A DNA stretch of 64,000 nucleotides from an uncultured Oscillospiraceae bacterium (GCA_902492045.1 CABUKB010000001.1:186001-250000); one strand, 5' to 3'. Counted from the stretch's first letter, positions 16,583 through 26,153 are shown. Notes: generated by a model not told the origin, from the letters alone. Made by a program: numbers and translations.

Positions 16583-18544
16583 ATGGTTATGCCGCATCCG
16601 GAACAGGCGTATCTGGAACTCCTGTCCCGGCAATATCCCACCGAAGAAGCGGTCTGCAGCGAAATTATACAACTCGGGGCGGTTTTAAGCCTGCCCAAAG
16701 GAACCGAGCATTTTATGAGCGACCTGCACGGAGAAGACGAGGCATTCCGGCATATCCTCAACAACTGTTCGGGCGTCATCCGCGAGAAGGTAGACACGGC
16801 GTTCGGCCATACCGTACCGGAACGGGAGCGGGCTTGGTTCGCCGCCATGATCTATTATCCCGAGGAAAAAATCGAAGAGGTTCGGAAATCCGGTGCGGAT
16901 ATGACGGATTGGTACAGCATCACGCTCTACCGTTTGACCGAAACGGCTCGCCTGGTGGCATCCAAATATACCCGCTCCAAGGTGCGCGCCGCCCTGCCCG
17001 AAAGGTACGCCGATGTACTCGACGAACTGCTGTATACCAATCTCGAAGAAAAGGATAAAGCCGCGTATGTACAGAACATTGTCGGCACCATCGTCGAGAC
17101 CGACTGTGCCGGTGAGGTGATCGAGGCGCTTTGCGCCCTGATCAAGCGGCTGGCCGTTGACCGTCTGCACATCGTGGGCGATGTGTTCGACCGGGGACCG
17201 CGCGCCGACCGGATCCTGGACCTGCTGATGCGTCACCATTGCGTCGATGTCCAGTGGGGCAACCACGATATCCTGTGGATGGGGGCCGCGGCGGGCAATG
17301 AAGCCTGCATCGCCTGCGTTCTCAACCTGGCCCTCCAGTACAACACCCTGGATATCGTGGAAAACGGGTACGGCATCAGTCTGCGGGACATGATCGCCTT
17401 CGCCCAGGAAACCTATCGCGACTGCACCTGGTTCATGCCCCGCACCTCCGACGACAAGGCCTATCTGAAAACCAGCATGGATACGCTCTCCAAGGTACAC
17501 AAGGCCATTGCCATCATGCAGTTCAAACTGGAAGGACAGCTCATTCTCCGCCATCCGGAATACGAAATGGAAAACCGGCTGCTGCTGGATAAGATTGATA
17601 CCGTCCGGAAAACTGTCAAAATCGACGGGGTGGAATATCCGCTCAACGACGCGGATTTTCCCACGGTGGATATGGAAAATCCCTATGAACTGACTTTGGC
17701 GGAGCGGGAACTGACAGCCTCTCTCCGCCACGCGTTCCGGCACAGCGCCCGCTTGCAGCAACAGATTGCCTTTCTGTACAATAAGGGCGGGATGTACCGG
17801 ATTTACAACCAAAACCTGCTGTATCACGGCTGTATTCCGATGGATGAGGACGGGCAGTTCTCGTCTTTTGCTCCCGAAGGGACGGAACTTCGGGGCCGGG
17901 CCTATATGGATGCCTGCGACGATATGGCCCGCCGTGCCTATTTCCTGCCGAAAGGGCACCCGGACAAACAGCGCTGCGTGGATTTCTTATGGTATCTCTG
18001 GTGCGGACGGCGTTCTCCCCTGTTCGGCCGGGAAAAAATCACCACTTTTGAACGGTACTTTGTCTCGGATCGCGCAGTTTGGGAGGAGAAAAAGAATCCG
18101 TATTACCGCCTGCTCGGAGACCGGACGGTATGTGACCGCATCCTCGCCGAATTCGGATTGGACCCGGCGGTTTCGCATATCATCAACGGTCATGTGCCGG
18201 TGAAAACCCTCAAGGGTGAAAGCCCCATCAAAGCGGACGGCCGTCTGCTGGTCATCGACGGCGGATTCTGCAAAGCCTATCATGAAACCACCGGGATTGC
18301 CGGCTATACCCTTATCTACAATTCCTGGGGACTGCGTCTGATCTCCCACCAGGGATTTCCCGGAATCCGTTCCGTCATCCGGGACAATTCCGATATTCTG
18401 ACGGTCAACAATATTTTTGAAACCTCCAAGGCCCGCATTCTCAACCGGGATACCGACGAGGGGCAGGAGATCCAAAGCCGGATCAATGCGCTCAAGGCGC
18501 TGCTGCGGGCCTACCGTTCGGGATCGCTGCGTCCAAAAACATGA
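16583..18544 (+). CDS. fbp: Class III fructose-1,6-bisphosphatase
   Basis: A 653-residue class III fructose bisphosphatase, the Firmicute-specific gluconeogenic enzyme that makes fructose 6-phosphate. It belongs to the metallophosphoesterase superfamily: MSDLHGEDEAFRHIL near residue 42, GDVFDRGPRADRILD near 200, WGNHDILWMG near 225, and GHVPVKTLKGE near 535 supply the metal ligands. The length matches the family (about 640-670). The ATG at 16583 has AAAGGAGA 8 bases upstream; the frame continues to 16352 without support. It is monocistronic and convergent with ddl. Confidence 0.96.
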   Translation: MVMPHPEQAYLELLSRQYPTEEAVCSEIIQLGAVLSLPKGTEHFMSDLHGEDEAFRHILNNCSGVIREKVDTAFGHTVPERERAWFAAMIYYPEEKIEEVRKSGADMTDWYSITLYRLTETARLVASKYTRSKVRAALPERYADVLDELLYTNLEEKDKAAYVQNIVGTIVETDCAGEVIEALCALIKRLAVDRLHIVGDVFDRGPRADRILDLLMRHHCVDVQWGNHDILWMGAAAGNEACIACVLNLALQYNTLDIVENGYGISLRDMIAFAQETYRDCTWFMPRTSDDKAYLKTSMDTLSKVHKAIAIMQFKLEGQLILRHPEYEMENRLLLDKIDTVRKTVKIDGVEYPLNDADFPTVDMENPYELTLAERELTASLRHAFRHSARLQQQIAFLYNKGGMYRIYNQNLLYHGCIPMDEDGQFSSFAPEGTELRGRAYMDACDDMARRAYFLPKGHPDKQRCVDFLWYLWCGRRSPLFGREKITTFERYFVSDRAVWEEKKNPYYRLLGDRTVCDRILAEFGLDPAVSHIINGHVPVKTLKGESPIKADGRLLVIDGGFCKAYHETTGIAGYTLIYNSWGLRLISHQGFPGIRSVIRDNSDILTVNNIFETSKARILNRDTDEGQEIQSRINALKALLRAYRSGSLRPKT

Positions 18545-18560
18545 GGGTTCCGCTTCCCTT

Positions 18561-18609
18561 AAAAAACAAAAAGCCGGAGGGCGGATACCCCTTGTATCCG
18601 CCCTCCGGC
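18561..18609 (-). terminator. Strong intrinsic terminator for ddl
   Basis: A perfect 16-bp GC-rich stem (18573-18588 with 18594-18609) is followed on the minus strand by a T-rich run of 12 bases. The hairpin also ends the convergent fbp transcript. Confidence 0.92.
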
Positions 18610-18617
18610 GCTGTTCG

Positions 18618-19814
18618 TTATCCCATTTTTCCGCCTTTGGTCCCGCCCAGGCGAACGGAGGCGAGGAGATTTGAATCCAGGCTGAAGGTCAGCGCCTGTC
18701 GTTCCCTGGCACGCTTGAAGGCCAGGCCGATCATCTCGTCGAGAAGTTTGCCGAAAGGCGTGCCCGCCGCCTCCCATAAATAAAAAGCGAGGGAGCCCGG
18801 AATGGTGTTAATCTCATTGACATACAGTTCGCCGGTCTGTGGATTGTGGAGAAAATCAATCCGGGAACAGCCCGAGCATCCGAGCGCCTGAAAGGTCTGG
18901 ACCGCGAGTTCCCGGACCCTGGCGGCGAGTTCTTCGGAAATGTCGGCCGGGCAGCGCCGTTTCAGGCTGGACATGCCGCCCGATTTGACCCCGGCTTCTT
19001 TGCTGCCCCGCAAATATTTGTCCTGGTAACTGAGGATTTCATCGCATCCGGCCGGCTCTTCGCAGGCTGAGGCACGGGCGGAGTCCCGGTCCCCGAGGAC
19101 CGCGCAGTTGATCTCCCGGAGCGGATGGACGGCCTGTTCGATCAGCACCTCGGACGAAAAACTCAGCGCCAAATCCAGGGCGCGGCCGAGAGCCTCCCGG
19201 TCCCCCGCCTTGGAGATGCCGACCGAGGAGCCGAGATTGACCGGTTTGACAATCACCGGATAGGGATAGGCGGCCTCGACCCGGTCCAGAACGGCGGCCG
19301 TATCGGCCGCCACCTGGCGGCCGGTATACAAAAGCGCGTCCAGCACCGGCAGCCCGGCCTGCCGCAGCACGGCCTTCATTTTGTATTTATCCATGCCCAG
19401 GGCGGAGGATGCCACGTCACAGGAGGCATAGGGAACACCCAGCATTTCGAGAAACCCCATCAGGGTGCCATCCTCGGTATTGGTCCCGTGGACCACCGGC
19501 AGGGCCACGTCAAAGCTATCCACCACATTGTTTCCAAACTTTTTAAAAGGGTAGCGGATCAGATCCACCCTCCCCTTTTCGCCGGGAACGGGCAGCACCC
19601 GGACGGCCGCCGCCAGGCAGGACGGCATATCCCGGTAAGAGGCGATCTCTCCCATATGAGGCCCCGTGTAAAACCGGTTATCCTTGGCGAGGTACAGAGG
19701 AACGGGTGTATACCGGGACCGATCCAGTGCTGCCAGGGCCTGCAGCCCTGAAATGATCGAGACTTCGTGCTCCACACTCTGTCCTCCAAACAGGACGGCG
19801 ACGCGTGTTGGCAT
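18618..19814 (-). CDS. ddl: D-alanine--D-alanine ligase
   Basis: A 398-residue ATP-grasp ligase joining two D-alanines for peptidoglycan. The N-terminus TRVAVLFGGQSVEHEVSIIS is the family signature. The ATP-grasp domain shows YPVIVKPVNLGSSVGI near residue 190 and the metal-binding NEINTIPGSLAFYLWEAAG near 345. It is longer than the E. coli enzyme, as in many Clostridia. The ATG at 19814 follows GAGGAG by 8 bases. It is the third gene of a minus-strand operon, 21 bases after murF, so two consecutive steps of D-Ala-D-Ala use are coupled. Confidence 0.97.
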   Translation of the reverse strand: MPTRVAVLFGGQSVEHEVSIISGLQALAALDRSRYTPVPLYLAKDNRFYTGPHMGEIASYRDMPSCLAAAVRVLPVPGEKGRVDLIRYPFKKFGNNVVDSFDVALPVVHGTNTEDGTLMGFLEMLGVPYASCDVASSALGMDKYKMKAVLRQAGLPVLDALLYTGRQVAADTAAVLDRVEAAYPYPVIVKPVNLGSSVGISKAGDREALGRALDLALSFSSEVLIEQAVHPLREINCAVLGDRDSARASACEEPAGCDEILSYQDKYLRGSKEAGVKSGGMSSLKRRCPADISEELAARVRELAVQTFQALGCSGCSRIDFLHNPQTGELYVNEINTIPGSLAFYLWEAAGTPFGKLLDEMIGLAFKRARERQALTFSLDSNLLASVRLGGTKGGKMG

Positions 19815-19835
19815 GGCCAAAACTCCTCTCACAGG

Positions 19836-21404
19836 TCAAAAATTATCCGGCAGATCGTTTTCCAGCAGCGTAATCCGGGGCCTTGGGGCCGGGCGGTCAC
19901 GAAGATGGGAAAGGCCCGCCTGCAATGTGGGGGCGATAAAAATATTCTCAGCCGGAAAGCCTCCGGCCAGCAGCCCCTCTTTCAAAGGCGGGGCCTGCCG
20001 CTCTCCCACCAGGACGGCGTAGTCGCAACGGGAAGCGGCGTATTCGCCGAGTTCCCGATTGAGAGCCTCCTGCTTGTCTCCCAGTTCCACCATGCCCGGC
20101 GTCACCAGGATCCGTTCGGCATCGAAACCGGACAGCACATCCAAGGCGCTCCGGAATCCGGCGGGATTTGAATTATACGCATCGTCGATAATCCCGCCGG
20201 ACAGAAGCTGGAGCCGGTGTTCGACCGGTTTGAGCATCCGTACCGGATAGACGAGGTCTGCGAGCGGGATCCCGAGTTCCAGTGCAAGGGCGACACAGCC
20301 GAGAATGTTTTGGACGTTATGAAGTCCAAGCAGACGGGTGGTAAACCGGCGGCTCTCCCCGCCCGCCGTGACCGTAAAGGAGGTGCCGGCCCCATCGACC
20401 TGGATGTCTGAGGCGGTAACATCGCTGCGGTTGAGGCCGAACGTGGTGATGGGTGCGGCAAATCCGCCCTCCGCCAGCCTCTCCCGAATATAGGCATTAT
20501 CGGCGTTCAGAAAAGCGCGGCCCTCCGCAGGAAGGGATTCGATTAGTTCAAATTTGGTTTTGACAATGGTTTCGACTGTATGGAAGGTCTCCAGATGCTG
20601 CTCGCCAATCGAAGTCAGAATGCCGTATCGGGGATGCACCAGGTCGCAGATTTCCCGGATATCCCCGGGATTCTTCGCCCCCATCTCGGCAATTAAAATC
20701 TGATGGGTCGGTCGGAGCTGTTCCCGAATGGTGCGGACCACGCCGAGCGTGGTGTTGTAACTCTCCGGGGTCATCAACACGTTGTACCGCACGGAAAGCA
20801 GTGCATAAAGAAAATTTTTGGTGCTGGTTTTTCCATAGCTGCCGGTGATCCCGATGACCAGCAGGTCCGGCCTTTCTCCCAGCCGCCGCCGGGCATCCCG
20901 GACATACCGGCCCGCCAGCGCCTTTTCCAGAGGTTTGAGCAGGAAATTGGCGACCAGGGTCCAGGCCCAGACCACCAGGGAATAAAGCGCCGCCATGCCG
21001 ATGCTCCGCATCCGGTCGACGAAGAAAGCAACCGCTAAGACCAAGAGCAGGAGCAGGGTTTGCATACCGAGAAGGCGCCAAACCCGGTGGGTGTAAACCA
21101 GCGGCTTTTTGGCTTTGGGCGGTATGTTGAGGACAACGGTCAGCAACAGCACGGCCGCCGCCGCATAATAGGAATAAACACCGGGCAGCCACATGATCGG
21201 CAGCAACAGGGCGGGCAGCAGACGGCGCAGGTTGACTACCTGGTTTTCATGATCCTTGCACCATTTGCGGTAACGCTCGTTGCGATAGGAATTGAGCTGC
21301 ATCATATGGGTGAAGTAGACCGTCTGTACCAGCACACAAGCGGCGCATGCCAGCAGCATGGCGATTTTCGCAATCTGTTCCAACCGAAAGTTCCTCCTGT
21401 CCAA
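19836..21404 (-). CDS. murF: MurF ligase with N-terminal membrane domain
   Basis: A 522-residue UDP-MurNAc-tripeptide D-alanyl-D-alanine ligase. The ATP-binding loop ITGSYGKTSTKNF is at about 186-198, the central domain contains EMGAKNPGDIREICDLV, and the C-terminal domain includes DDAYNSNPAGFRSALDVL. Unlike E. coli MurF, it begins with about 160 residues carrying four or five membrane spans (about 12-32, 63-93 as two, 110-129, 135-157). This would place the ligase at the membrane next to MraY and MurG. The classical UDP-MurNAc-binding N-terminal domain appears replaced or reduced. It is followed directly by ddl. Confidence 0.93.
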   Translation of the reverse strand: MDRRNFRLEQIAKIAMLLACAACVLVQTVYFTHMMQLNSYRNERYRKWCKDHENQVVNLRRLLPALLLPIMWLPGVYSYYAAAAVLLLTVVLNIPPKAKKPLVYTHRVWRLLGMQTLLLLLVLAVAFFVDRMRSIGMAALYSLVVWAWTLVANFLLKPLEKALAGRYVRDARRRLGERPDLLVIGITGSYGKTSTKNFLYALLSVRYNVLMTPESYNTTLGVVRTIREQLRPTHQILIAEMGAKNPGDIREICDLVHPRYGILTSIGEQHLETFHTVETIVKTKFELIESLPAEGRAFLNADNAYIRERLAEGGFAAPITTFGLNRSDVTASDIQVDGAGTSFTVTAGGESRRFTTRLLGLHNVQNILGCVALALELGIPLADLVYPVRMLKPVEHRLQLLSGGIIDDAYNSNPAGFRSALDVLSGFDAERILVTPGMVELGDKQEALNRELGEYAASRCDYAVLVGERQAPPLKEGLLAGGFPAENIFIAPTLQAGLSHLRDRPAPRPRITLLENDLPDNF

Positions 21405-21437
21405 CCGGTATCCGGACGCTGATCCGGGACCGGGCCA

Positions 21438-22208
21438 TCATCCCAAAAAAGAATCAAGCACGCGGGAGCAGATGCCGAAGCTCTCCGCAAAGGCATAATG
21501 CCCCCCCGGAAGTTCGACCAGGCCGGCATCGGGCAGCAGGGCCTCCATCCGCTTGCCGTCCGAGAGAGGGGTGGCGGTGTCGTCTTTTCCCCATAACAGC
21601 AGGGTAGGGACCGCAATGTGGGGCAGAAGGGGGGTGAGATCCTCTTGCAGAGCCAACACCATGCACTGCCGCATCAGAGGACTGGCTTTCGCATAATCCG
21701 CCGATCCAAACCGTTTTCCCGCTCTTTCGACCGCGTGGGGAAACAGGGAACGGATGCCGGGCAAGCGGAAAAAAGCCTTCGCCGTCTTGAAGGCCGATAC
21801 CCTGAGATAGTACCCCAGTCCATGCCGGGGTTTGACCCCCGCCGAATCAATCAGCACCGCCTTGCATATGGACAGTGGCGACGCCGGCCGGGACATGAGC
21901 TTGATGAGGATCCGGCCGCCGTTGGAGTGCCCCATCCCCACCACCTGCCGCAGCCCGAGTTTTCCGGCAAACCGCTCGACAAAATCGGCATAGTCGTCCA
22001 ATGTCCAGGGGACGGGCGGCTCCTGGGACCCGCCGAACCCGGGGAGATCGGGAACCACCATCCGGAAACGGTCGGACAGATGGCTGGTAATCAGATGATA
22101 GACGCCGCCGTCCACGCCCCATCCATGGAGCAGCAAAACGGTGGCGCGCGCATCGGCGGGGCCTTGATCAATATACCGAATATGCAGGCCGTCCACCACA
22201 ATATCCAT
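21438..22208 (-). CDS. Alpha/beta-fold hydrolase
   Basis: A 256-residue alpha/beta hydrolase. The oxyanion segment LLLHGWGVDGG is near residue 28, the nucleophile elbow GHSNGG near 98, the acidic residue in LLWGKDDTATP near 200, and the catalytic His in LPGGHYAFAE near 230. The substrate is unknown; the family includes esterases, lipases and C-C hydrolases. The ATG at 22208 has AAGGAG 7 bases upstream. It leads an operon with murF and ddl, 33 bases before murF, which suggests a link with envelope metabolism. There is no signal peptide. Confidence 0.88.
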   Translation of the reverse strand: MDIVVDGLHIRYIDQGPADARATVLLLHGWGVDGGVYHLITSHLSDRFRMVVPDLPGFGGSQEPPVPWTLDDYADFVERFAGKLGLRQVVGMGHSNGGRILIKLMSRPASPLSICKAVLIDSAGVKPRHGLGYYLRVSAFKTAKAFFRLPGIRSLFPHAVERAGKRFGSADYAKASPLMRQCMVLALQEDLTPLLPHIAVPTLLLWGKDDTATPLSDGKRMEALLPDAGLVELPGGHYAFAESFGICSRVLDSFLG

Positions 22209-22362
22209 AATGCTGCTCCTTCGATTTGGGATGGAGGAGGCATGGGAAAGCCTCACTCGAACGAAACGGACAACTACGAATATCCATCCCCCAGGATATC
22301 TCGCGGTTTGGCGCCGGCAGGTCAGACGTCAATTCTCCCGAGGGGTACTATGTGCGTAGCGT

Positions 22363-22391
22363 ATTATACCATAATTTGTAAAGCGGCGCAA
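22363..22391 (-). promoter_or_regulatory. Extended -10 promoter for hydrolase-murF-ddl
   Basis: On the minus strand TTGCGC (22386-22391) and TATAAT (22363-22368) are 17 bases apart, with TGG directly before the -10. The leader would be about 145 bases. The rest of 22257-22524 shows no gene. Confidence 0.75.
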
Positions 22392-22524
22392 TCGGCGGCC
22401 CACTTCCACCTATATGCGGGAAAACGCCGATCCATGCGCGTACCGCGTTGCGAGGCCCGCCGCATCATCCTCAATTCAACGGCATACCGGCATATCGTAT
22501 ATAGTATAGCCCCGCGCGGCATCG

Positions 22525-22565
22525 AAAAATCGCGCAGGGACCCGGATTTCGGACCCCTGCGCGAT
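22525..22565 (-). terminator. Intrinsic terminator after cyclophilin lipoprotein
   Basis: Arms 22555-22565 and 22529-22539 pair over 11 bp, followed on the minus strand by TTTTT (22525-22529). Confidence 0.85.
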
Positions 22566-22575
22566 GAATGCCGGA

Positions 22576-23439
22576 CTATCCCTCGTACTCGACGAGTTCG
22601 ATGCTGTCGATGGTCACGTCCTCGAGCGGCTTGTCGTTATCATCGGTTTCCACCCCCGCGATGGCCTCGACCACATCCATGCCCTCGATCACCTGCGCGA
22701 AGACGGTATGGCCGCCGGAGCGGCGCCAGGCCCCGTCCAGGCTGATATTGCCGCCGTATTTTTCATAAAGATCCCAAACCTCGTCGGGAATCCAGTTATA
22801 CACATACGTTTCGGTGTATTGACTGTTATAGTACGACTTCCAGTCCTTGAACTGGTTTGTGAACATGCTGCCGTACATATCGGCAAGCTGTTCATAGAAA
22901 TATTGGTATTGTTCCTGTATGGCCTTTTCGGTGTAATCGTCCCGGCTGCCGAAAGCCTCGGTGCTGCTTTGGTTGATAAAGAACTGGCTGCCGTTGGTAT
23001 CCGTTCCCGAATTCGCCATGGAGACGGCGCCGGTGAGATTGAGCAGCTTTTGGTCAAATTCGTCTTCAAATTGGCCGCCCCAGATGCTTTCCCCGCCGGT
23101 TCCGTTTCCATTGGGATCCCCGCCCTGGATCATGAAATCCTGGATCACGCGGTGAAAGGTAAGGCCGTCATAATAGCCGTTTTCCGCATGTTCTTTAAAA
23201 TTCTGTACCGCCTTGGGCGCGGCCTCCGGGAAAAAACGCAGGGTGATGTCGCCCTTTGAGGTATGCATAACGGCGACCTGTTCGCCGGCGGCCGGGGCAT
23301 CCAACTGGAAACCATAGGCCTTGTCGGCGTATTTCGTGCCGATCTGATTGGTCGGCTCGTCGGCGGAACATCCGGCCAAAGAGAAAAGCAGGCAGGCCGG
23401 CAGAACGGCGGAGAGCAGGCGGATTGAACGCTTCGTCAT
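22576..23439 (-). CDS. Secreted cyclophilin-type prolyl isomerase lipoprotein
   Basis: A 287-residue lipoprotein of the cyclophilin family, which speeds folding of exported proteins by prolyl isomerisation. The signal peptide ends in a SLAGC lipobox. The catalytic core contains FHRVIQDFMIQGGDP, the SMANSG region and GSQFFI. Between the core halves there is an insertion of about 80 residues rich in Tyr and Gln (QEQYQYFYEQLADMYG), absent from standard cyclophilins. The ATG at 23439 is 9 bases from AAAGGA; the ATG at 23448 is too close to it. It is the last gene of a minus-strand cluster. Confidence 0.93.
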   Translation of the reverse strand: MTKRSIRLLSAVLPACLLFSLAGCSADEPTNQIGTKYADKAYGFQLDAPAAGEQVAVMHTSKGDITLRFFPEAAPKAVQNFKEHAENGYYDGLTFHRVIQDFMIQGGDPNGNGTGGESIWGGQFEDEFDQKLLNLTGAVSMANSGTDTNGSQFFINQSSTEAFGSRDDYTEKAIQEQYQYFYEQLADMYGSMFTNQFKDWKSYYNSQYTETYVYNWIPDEVWDLYEKYGGNISLDGAWRRSGGHTVFAQVIEGMDVVEAIAGVETDDNDKPLEDVTIDSIELVEYEG

Positions 23440-23470
23440 GTTGGTCATTCCTTTCTCGTTGCCGCCGCCC

Positions 23471-24010
23471 CTATCGAACGGGCCGGACAACCCGGCGGCA
23501 GATGGGCGGGCGGATCGCTTCCAAACAAAGAAACCGGTTAAACTCGTCTATGTCCCGCGACTGAGACTCCAGAAACGCCCGGCAGGCGCCGTCCCCCGCA
23601 AGGACCCGGCCCGCCCGCCTCACCAGGCGGACGAATTCCCGGCGTATAGGCACATGAGCGGCCAGCCGCACGAGAGGACAGACCCGATAGGCTCTCGGAT
23701 CGTAGACCGCCCGAATCCGCCCGCTTTCCGTCAAATACGGGAAGAGGGGGAACAAACGGCAGCTCAATGGCCTCTGTTCCCGCCGGCACCGGCCGGAACA
23801 GATTGCCACGTTTCCAGAGTGCAGCACAAAACCGGTCTCCGGCCGTTTCTCCTCAACCACCAGATCCTCGCCCGGGAACAGGCGCATCCCCCAGGGTACG
23901 TCTGTGTCCGGAGGGGAACAGCACCGTCTCCTGCAGACACGCCCGCAATCCGCCTCAAGCGGCGTAACCGACCGCAGCAGAGCACGTGCCTCGGCAACGG
24001 CGGGATTCAT
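23471..24010 (-). CDS. Cys-cluster (YkgJ-like) metal-binding protein
   Basis: A 179-residue protein with a Cys cluster typical of the zinc/iron-chelating YkgJ-type family: CGRVCRRRCC near residue 22, CSGRCRREQRPLSCRLFP near 71-88, then isolated cysteines. The RPxxCRxFP motif is characteristic. The rest is Arg-rich. Function of the family is unclear; binding of an iron-sulfur cluster or zinc is likely. Its start codon overlaps the stop of the upstream cyclophilin by 4 bases, so the two are translationally coupled. Confidence 0.75.
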   Translation of the reverse strand: MNPAVAEARALLRSVTPLEADCGRVCRRRCCSPPDTDVPWGMRLFPGEDLVVEEKRPETGFVLHSGNVAICSGRCRREQRPLSCRLFPLFPYLTESGRIRAVYDPRAYRVCPLVRLAAHVPIRREFVRLVRRAGRVLAGDGACRAFLESQSRDIDEFNRFLCLEAIRPPICRRVVRPVR

Positions 24011-24603
24011 ACGAATTCCCGGATCTCGACGGATTCCATGACGACATCCTGCCGTGGCTTATCCTGCGGCCCGGTTTCCACCGCCGCAATGGCATCCACC
24101 ACATCCATACCGTCATAGACCTGGCCGAATACCGTGTGACGAAAATCCAGATGCGGGGTACCGCCGGCTGTCTCATAGGCGGCCACCACCTCTTCCGGAT
24201 ATCCCTGGTCAGCCAGCCCCTTCATTTGTTGGATCAGCCGGGGATCCACCTGTCCGCATTGTACGATGAAAAACTGGCTGCCGTTGGTGTTCGGCCCGGC
24301 ATTCGCCATCGAAAGTGCGCCGCGATAATGACGCAGTTCGATATCCGGCTCATCCTCAAAACTTTCGCCCCAGATGCTCTCTCCGCCCCGGCCGGTCCCG
24401 GTCGGATCGCCGCCCTGGATCATAAAATCCGGAATAACCCGATGGAAAATCAGACCGTTATAATACCCGTTTTTCGCATGGGTCATAAAGTTTTCACAGG
24501 TTTTCGGGGTCTTATCGGGAAACAACCGAATCGAAATATCGCCCATGCTGGTGTGAATGATGGCAATCGGTTCGCCTTTTTGAGGCCGGTCGAGCTGGTT
24601 CAT
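24007..24603 (-). CDS. Cytosolic cyclophilin-type prolyl isomerase
   Basis: A 198-residue peptidyl-prolyl isomerase without a signal peptide. It has the catalytic FHRVIPDFMIQGGDPTGTGRGG segment near residue 53, LSMANAGPNTNGSQFFI near 95, and HTVFGQVYDGMDVVDAIA near 155. The ATG at 24603 lies 7 bases after AAGGAG. It overlaps the following Cys-cluster gene by 4 bases. With the lipoprotein paralog downstream, the cell has one isomerase inside and one outside from the same cluster. Confidence 0.95.
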   Translation of the reverse strand: MNQLDRPQKGEPIAIIHTSMGDISIRLFPDKTPKTCENFMTHAKNGYYNGLIFHRVIPDFMIQGGDPTGTGRGGESIWGESFEDEPDIELRHYRGALSMANAGPNTNGSQFFIVQCGQVDPRLIQQMKGLADQGYPEEVVAAYETAGGTPHLDFRHTVFGQVYDGMDVVDAIAAVETGPQDKPRQDVVMESVEIREFV

Positions 24604-24696
24604 AGCCACTCTCCTTTATCGACGGGCGCTTTTATCCCGATGACGCAAAATGGCGGGAAAGCACACGCAGACCATTTTTTTATGGATAACGGAAAC

Positions 24697-26133
24697 TCAA
24701 TAGGCTTTGCCCCACACCACCATGTGTTTGGCAGGCTTGCCGCAGCAGACACAGGTGTCGGACAACGTCTCCTGTTCAAAAGGCATGCAACGGCTGGTTA
24801 CACCCGCCTCCTCTTTGAGCCTGCGTTCACACGCCTCGCTGCCGCACCACATCGCCTTGATGAGCCCGGGGCGGTTGGCGGCTGTGTCCTGGAGTTCCTC
24901 AAAAGAGGCGGCTGTGTACGTCATGCTCTCTCTCCGGGCGAGGGCTTTCTGGTACAGCCCGTCGCGGACCGCCTTGAGCAAGGCGGGAATGGCGGTTTCC
25001 AAATCGTCCAGAGATACAAAGCTCTTTTCCCGGTTGTCGCGGCGCACCAGCACGCATTGGTTCTTGTCGATGTCCTTGGGCCCGATTTCCAGCCGCAGAG
25101 GAACGCCCTTCATTTCGTATTCCGCGAATTTCCAGCCGGCGGAATTGTCCGAAGCATCCACCTTGACACGAACGAAGCGGGAGAGACGGGCACGCAGTTC
25201 CTCTGCTTTTTCCAGAACCCCCGGCTTGTGCTGGGCGACAGGAAGAATCACGACCTGAACGGGAGCCACCGCGGGAGGCAGGACCAGGCCGTTGTCGTCC
25301 CCGTGCGCCATAATGATCGCCCCGATGATGCGGGTGGACATGCCCCAGGAAGTCTGATGGGGATATTGCAGCGTATTGTTCCGGTCAGTGAACTGAATAC
25401 CGAAAGCACGCGCAAAACCATCGCCAAAATAATGGCTGGTGCCGCTTTGCAGGGCTTTGCCGTCGTGCATCATGGCTTCGATGGTATAGGTAGCCTCGGC
25501 CCCGGCGAATTTTTCCTTGTCGGTCTTCCGCCCTTTGATGACCGGGATAGCGAGGGACTCCTCGCAAAAGTCCGCGTACACACCGAGCATCCGCTCGGTT
25601 TCCTCCATGGCCTCCTCGGCCGTTTCATGCATGGTATGGCCTTCCTGCCAATAAAATTCCATCGTGCGCAGGAAGGGGCGGGTGGTTTTCTCCCACCGCA
25701 CCACCGAACACCACTGATTGTAGAGTTTGGGCAGATCCCGCCAGGAATGGATAATGTTGGCGTAATGGTCGCAGAACAGGGTTTCGGAGGTGGGGCGCAC
25801 ACACAGGCGCTCGGTCAGTTCCTCATCACCCCCGTGCGTCACCCAGGCCACTTCCGGCGCAAAGCCCTCGACATGGTCCTTTTCTTTTTGCAGCAGGCTT
25901 TCGGGAATAAACAGGGGCATCATCACGTTTTCATGCCCGAGCGCCTTAAAACGCGCGTCGAGGTCATTGCGGATATTCTCCCACAAAGCGGTGCCGTAAG
26001 GCCGCACGATCATGCAGCCACGCACCCCGGCGTAATCCACCAGCTCCGCTTTTTTCACGACATCGGTATACCATTGGGCGAAATCCACGTCCATGGACGT
26101 GATGGCCTCCACCATCTTTTTGTTGTCCGCCAT
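24697..26133 (-). CDS. proS: Prolyl-tRNA synthetase (short, eukaryote-like type)
   Basis: A 478-residue class II synthetase charging tRNA-Pro. Motif 2 is within the LCVRPTSETLFC to KLYNQWCSVVRWEKTTRPFLR region and motif 3 near QTSWGMSTRIIGAIIMAHGD. The C-terminal anticodon-binding domain is followed by a Cys-containing end (CVCCGKPAKHMVVWGKAY) typical of the archaeal/eukaryote-like ProS without the bacterial editing insertion. The protein is in full length for that type. It sits 21 bases after the oadG-like gene on the same strand. Confidence 0.96.
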   Translation of the reverse strand: MADNKKMVEAITSMDVDFAQWYTDVVKKAELVDYAGVRGCMIVRPYGTALWENIRNDLDARFKALGHENVMMPLFIPESLLQKEKDHVEGFAPEVAWVTHGGDEELTERLCVRPTSETLFCDHYANIIHSWRDLPKLYNQWCSVVRWEKTTRPFLRTMEFYWQEGHTMHETAEEAMEETERMLGVYADFCEESLAIPVIKGRKTDKEKFAGAEATYTIEAMMHDGKALQSGTSHYFGDGFARAFGIQFTDRNNTLQYPHQTSWGMSTRIIGAIIMAHGDDNGLVLPPAVAPVQVVILPVAQHKPGVLEKAEELRARLSRFVRVKVDASDNSAGWKFAEYEMKGVPLRLEIGPKDIDKNQCVLVRRDNREKSFVSLDDLETAIPALLKAVRDGLYQKALARRESMTYTAASFEELQDTAANRPGLIKAMWCGSEACERRLKEEAGVTSRCMPFEQETLSDTCVCCGKPAKHMVVWGKAY

Positions 26134-26153
26134 CGTAATCCCTCGTTTATTCG

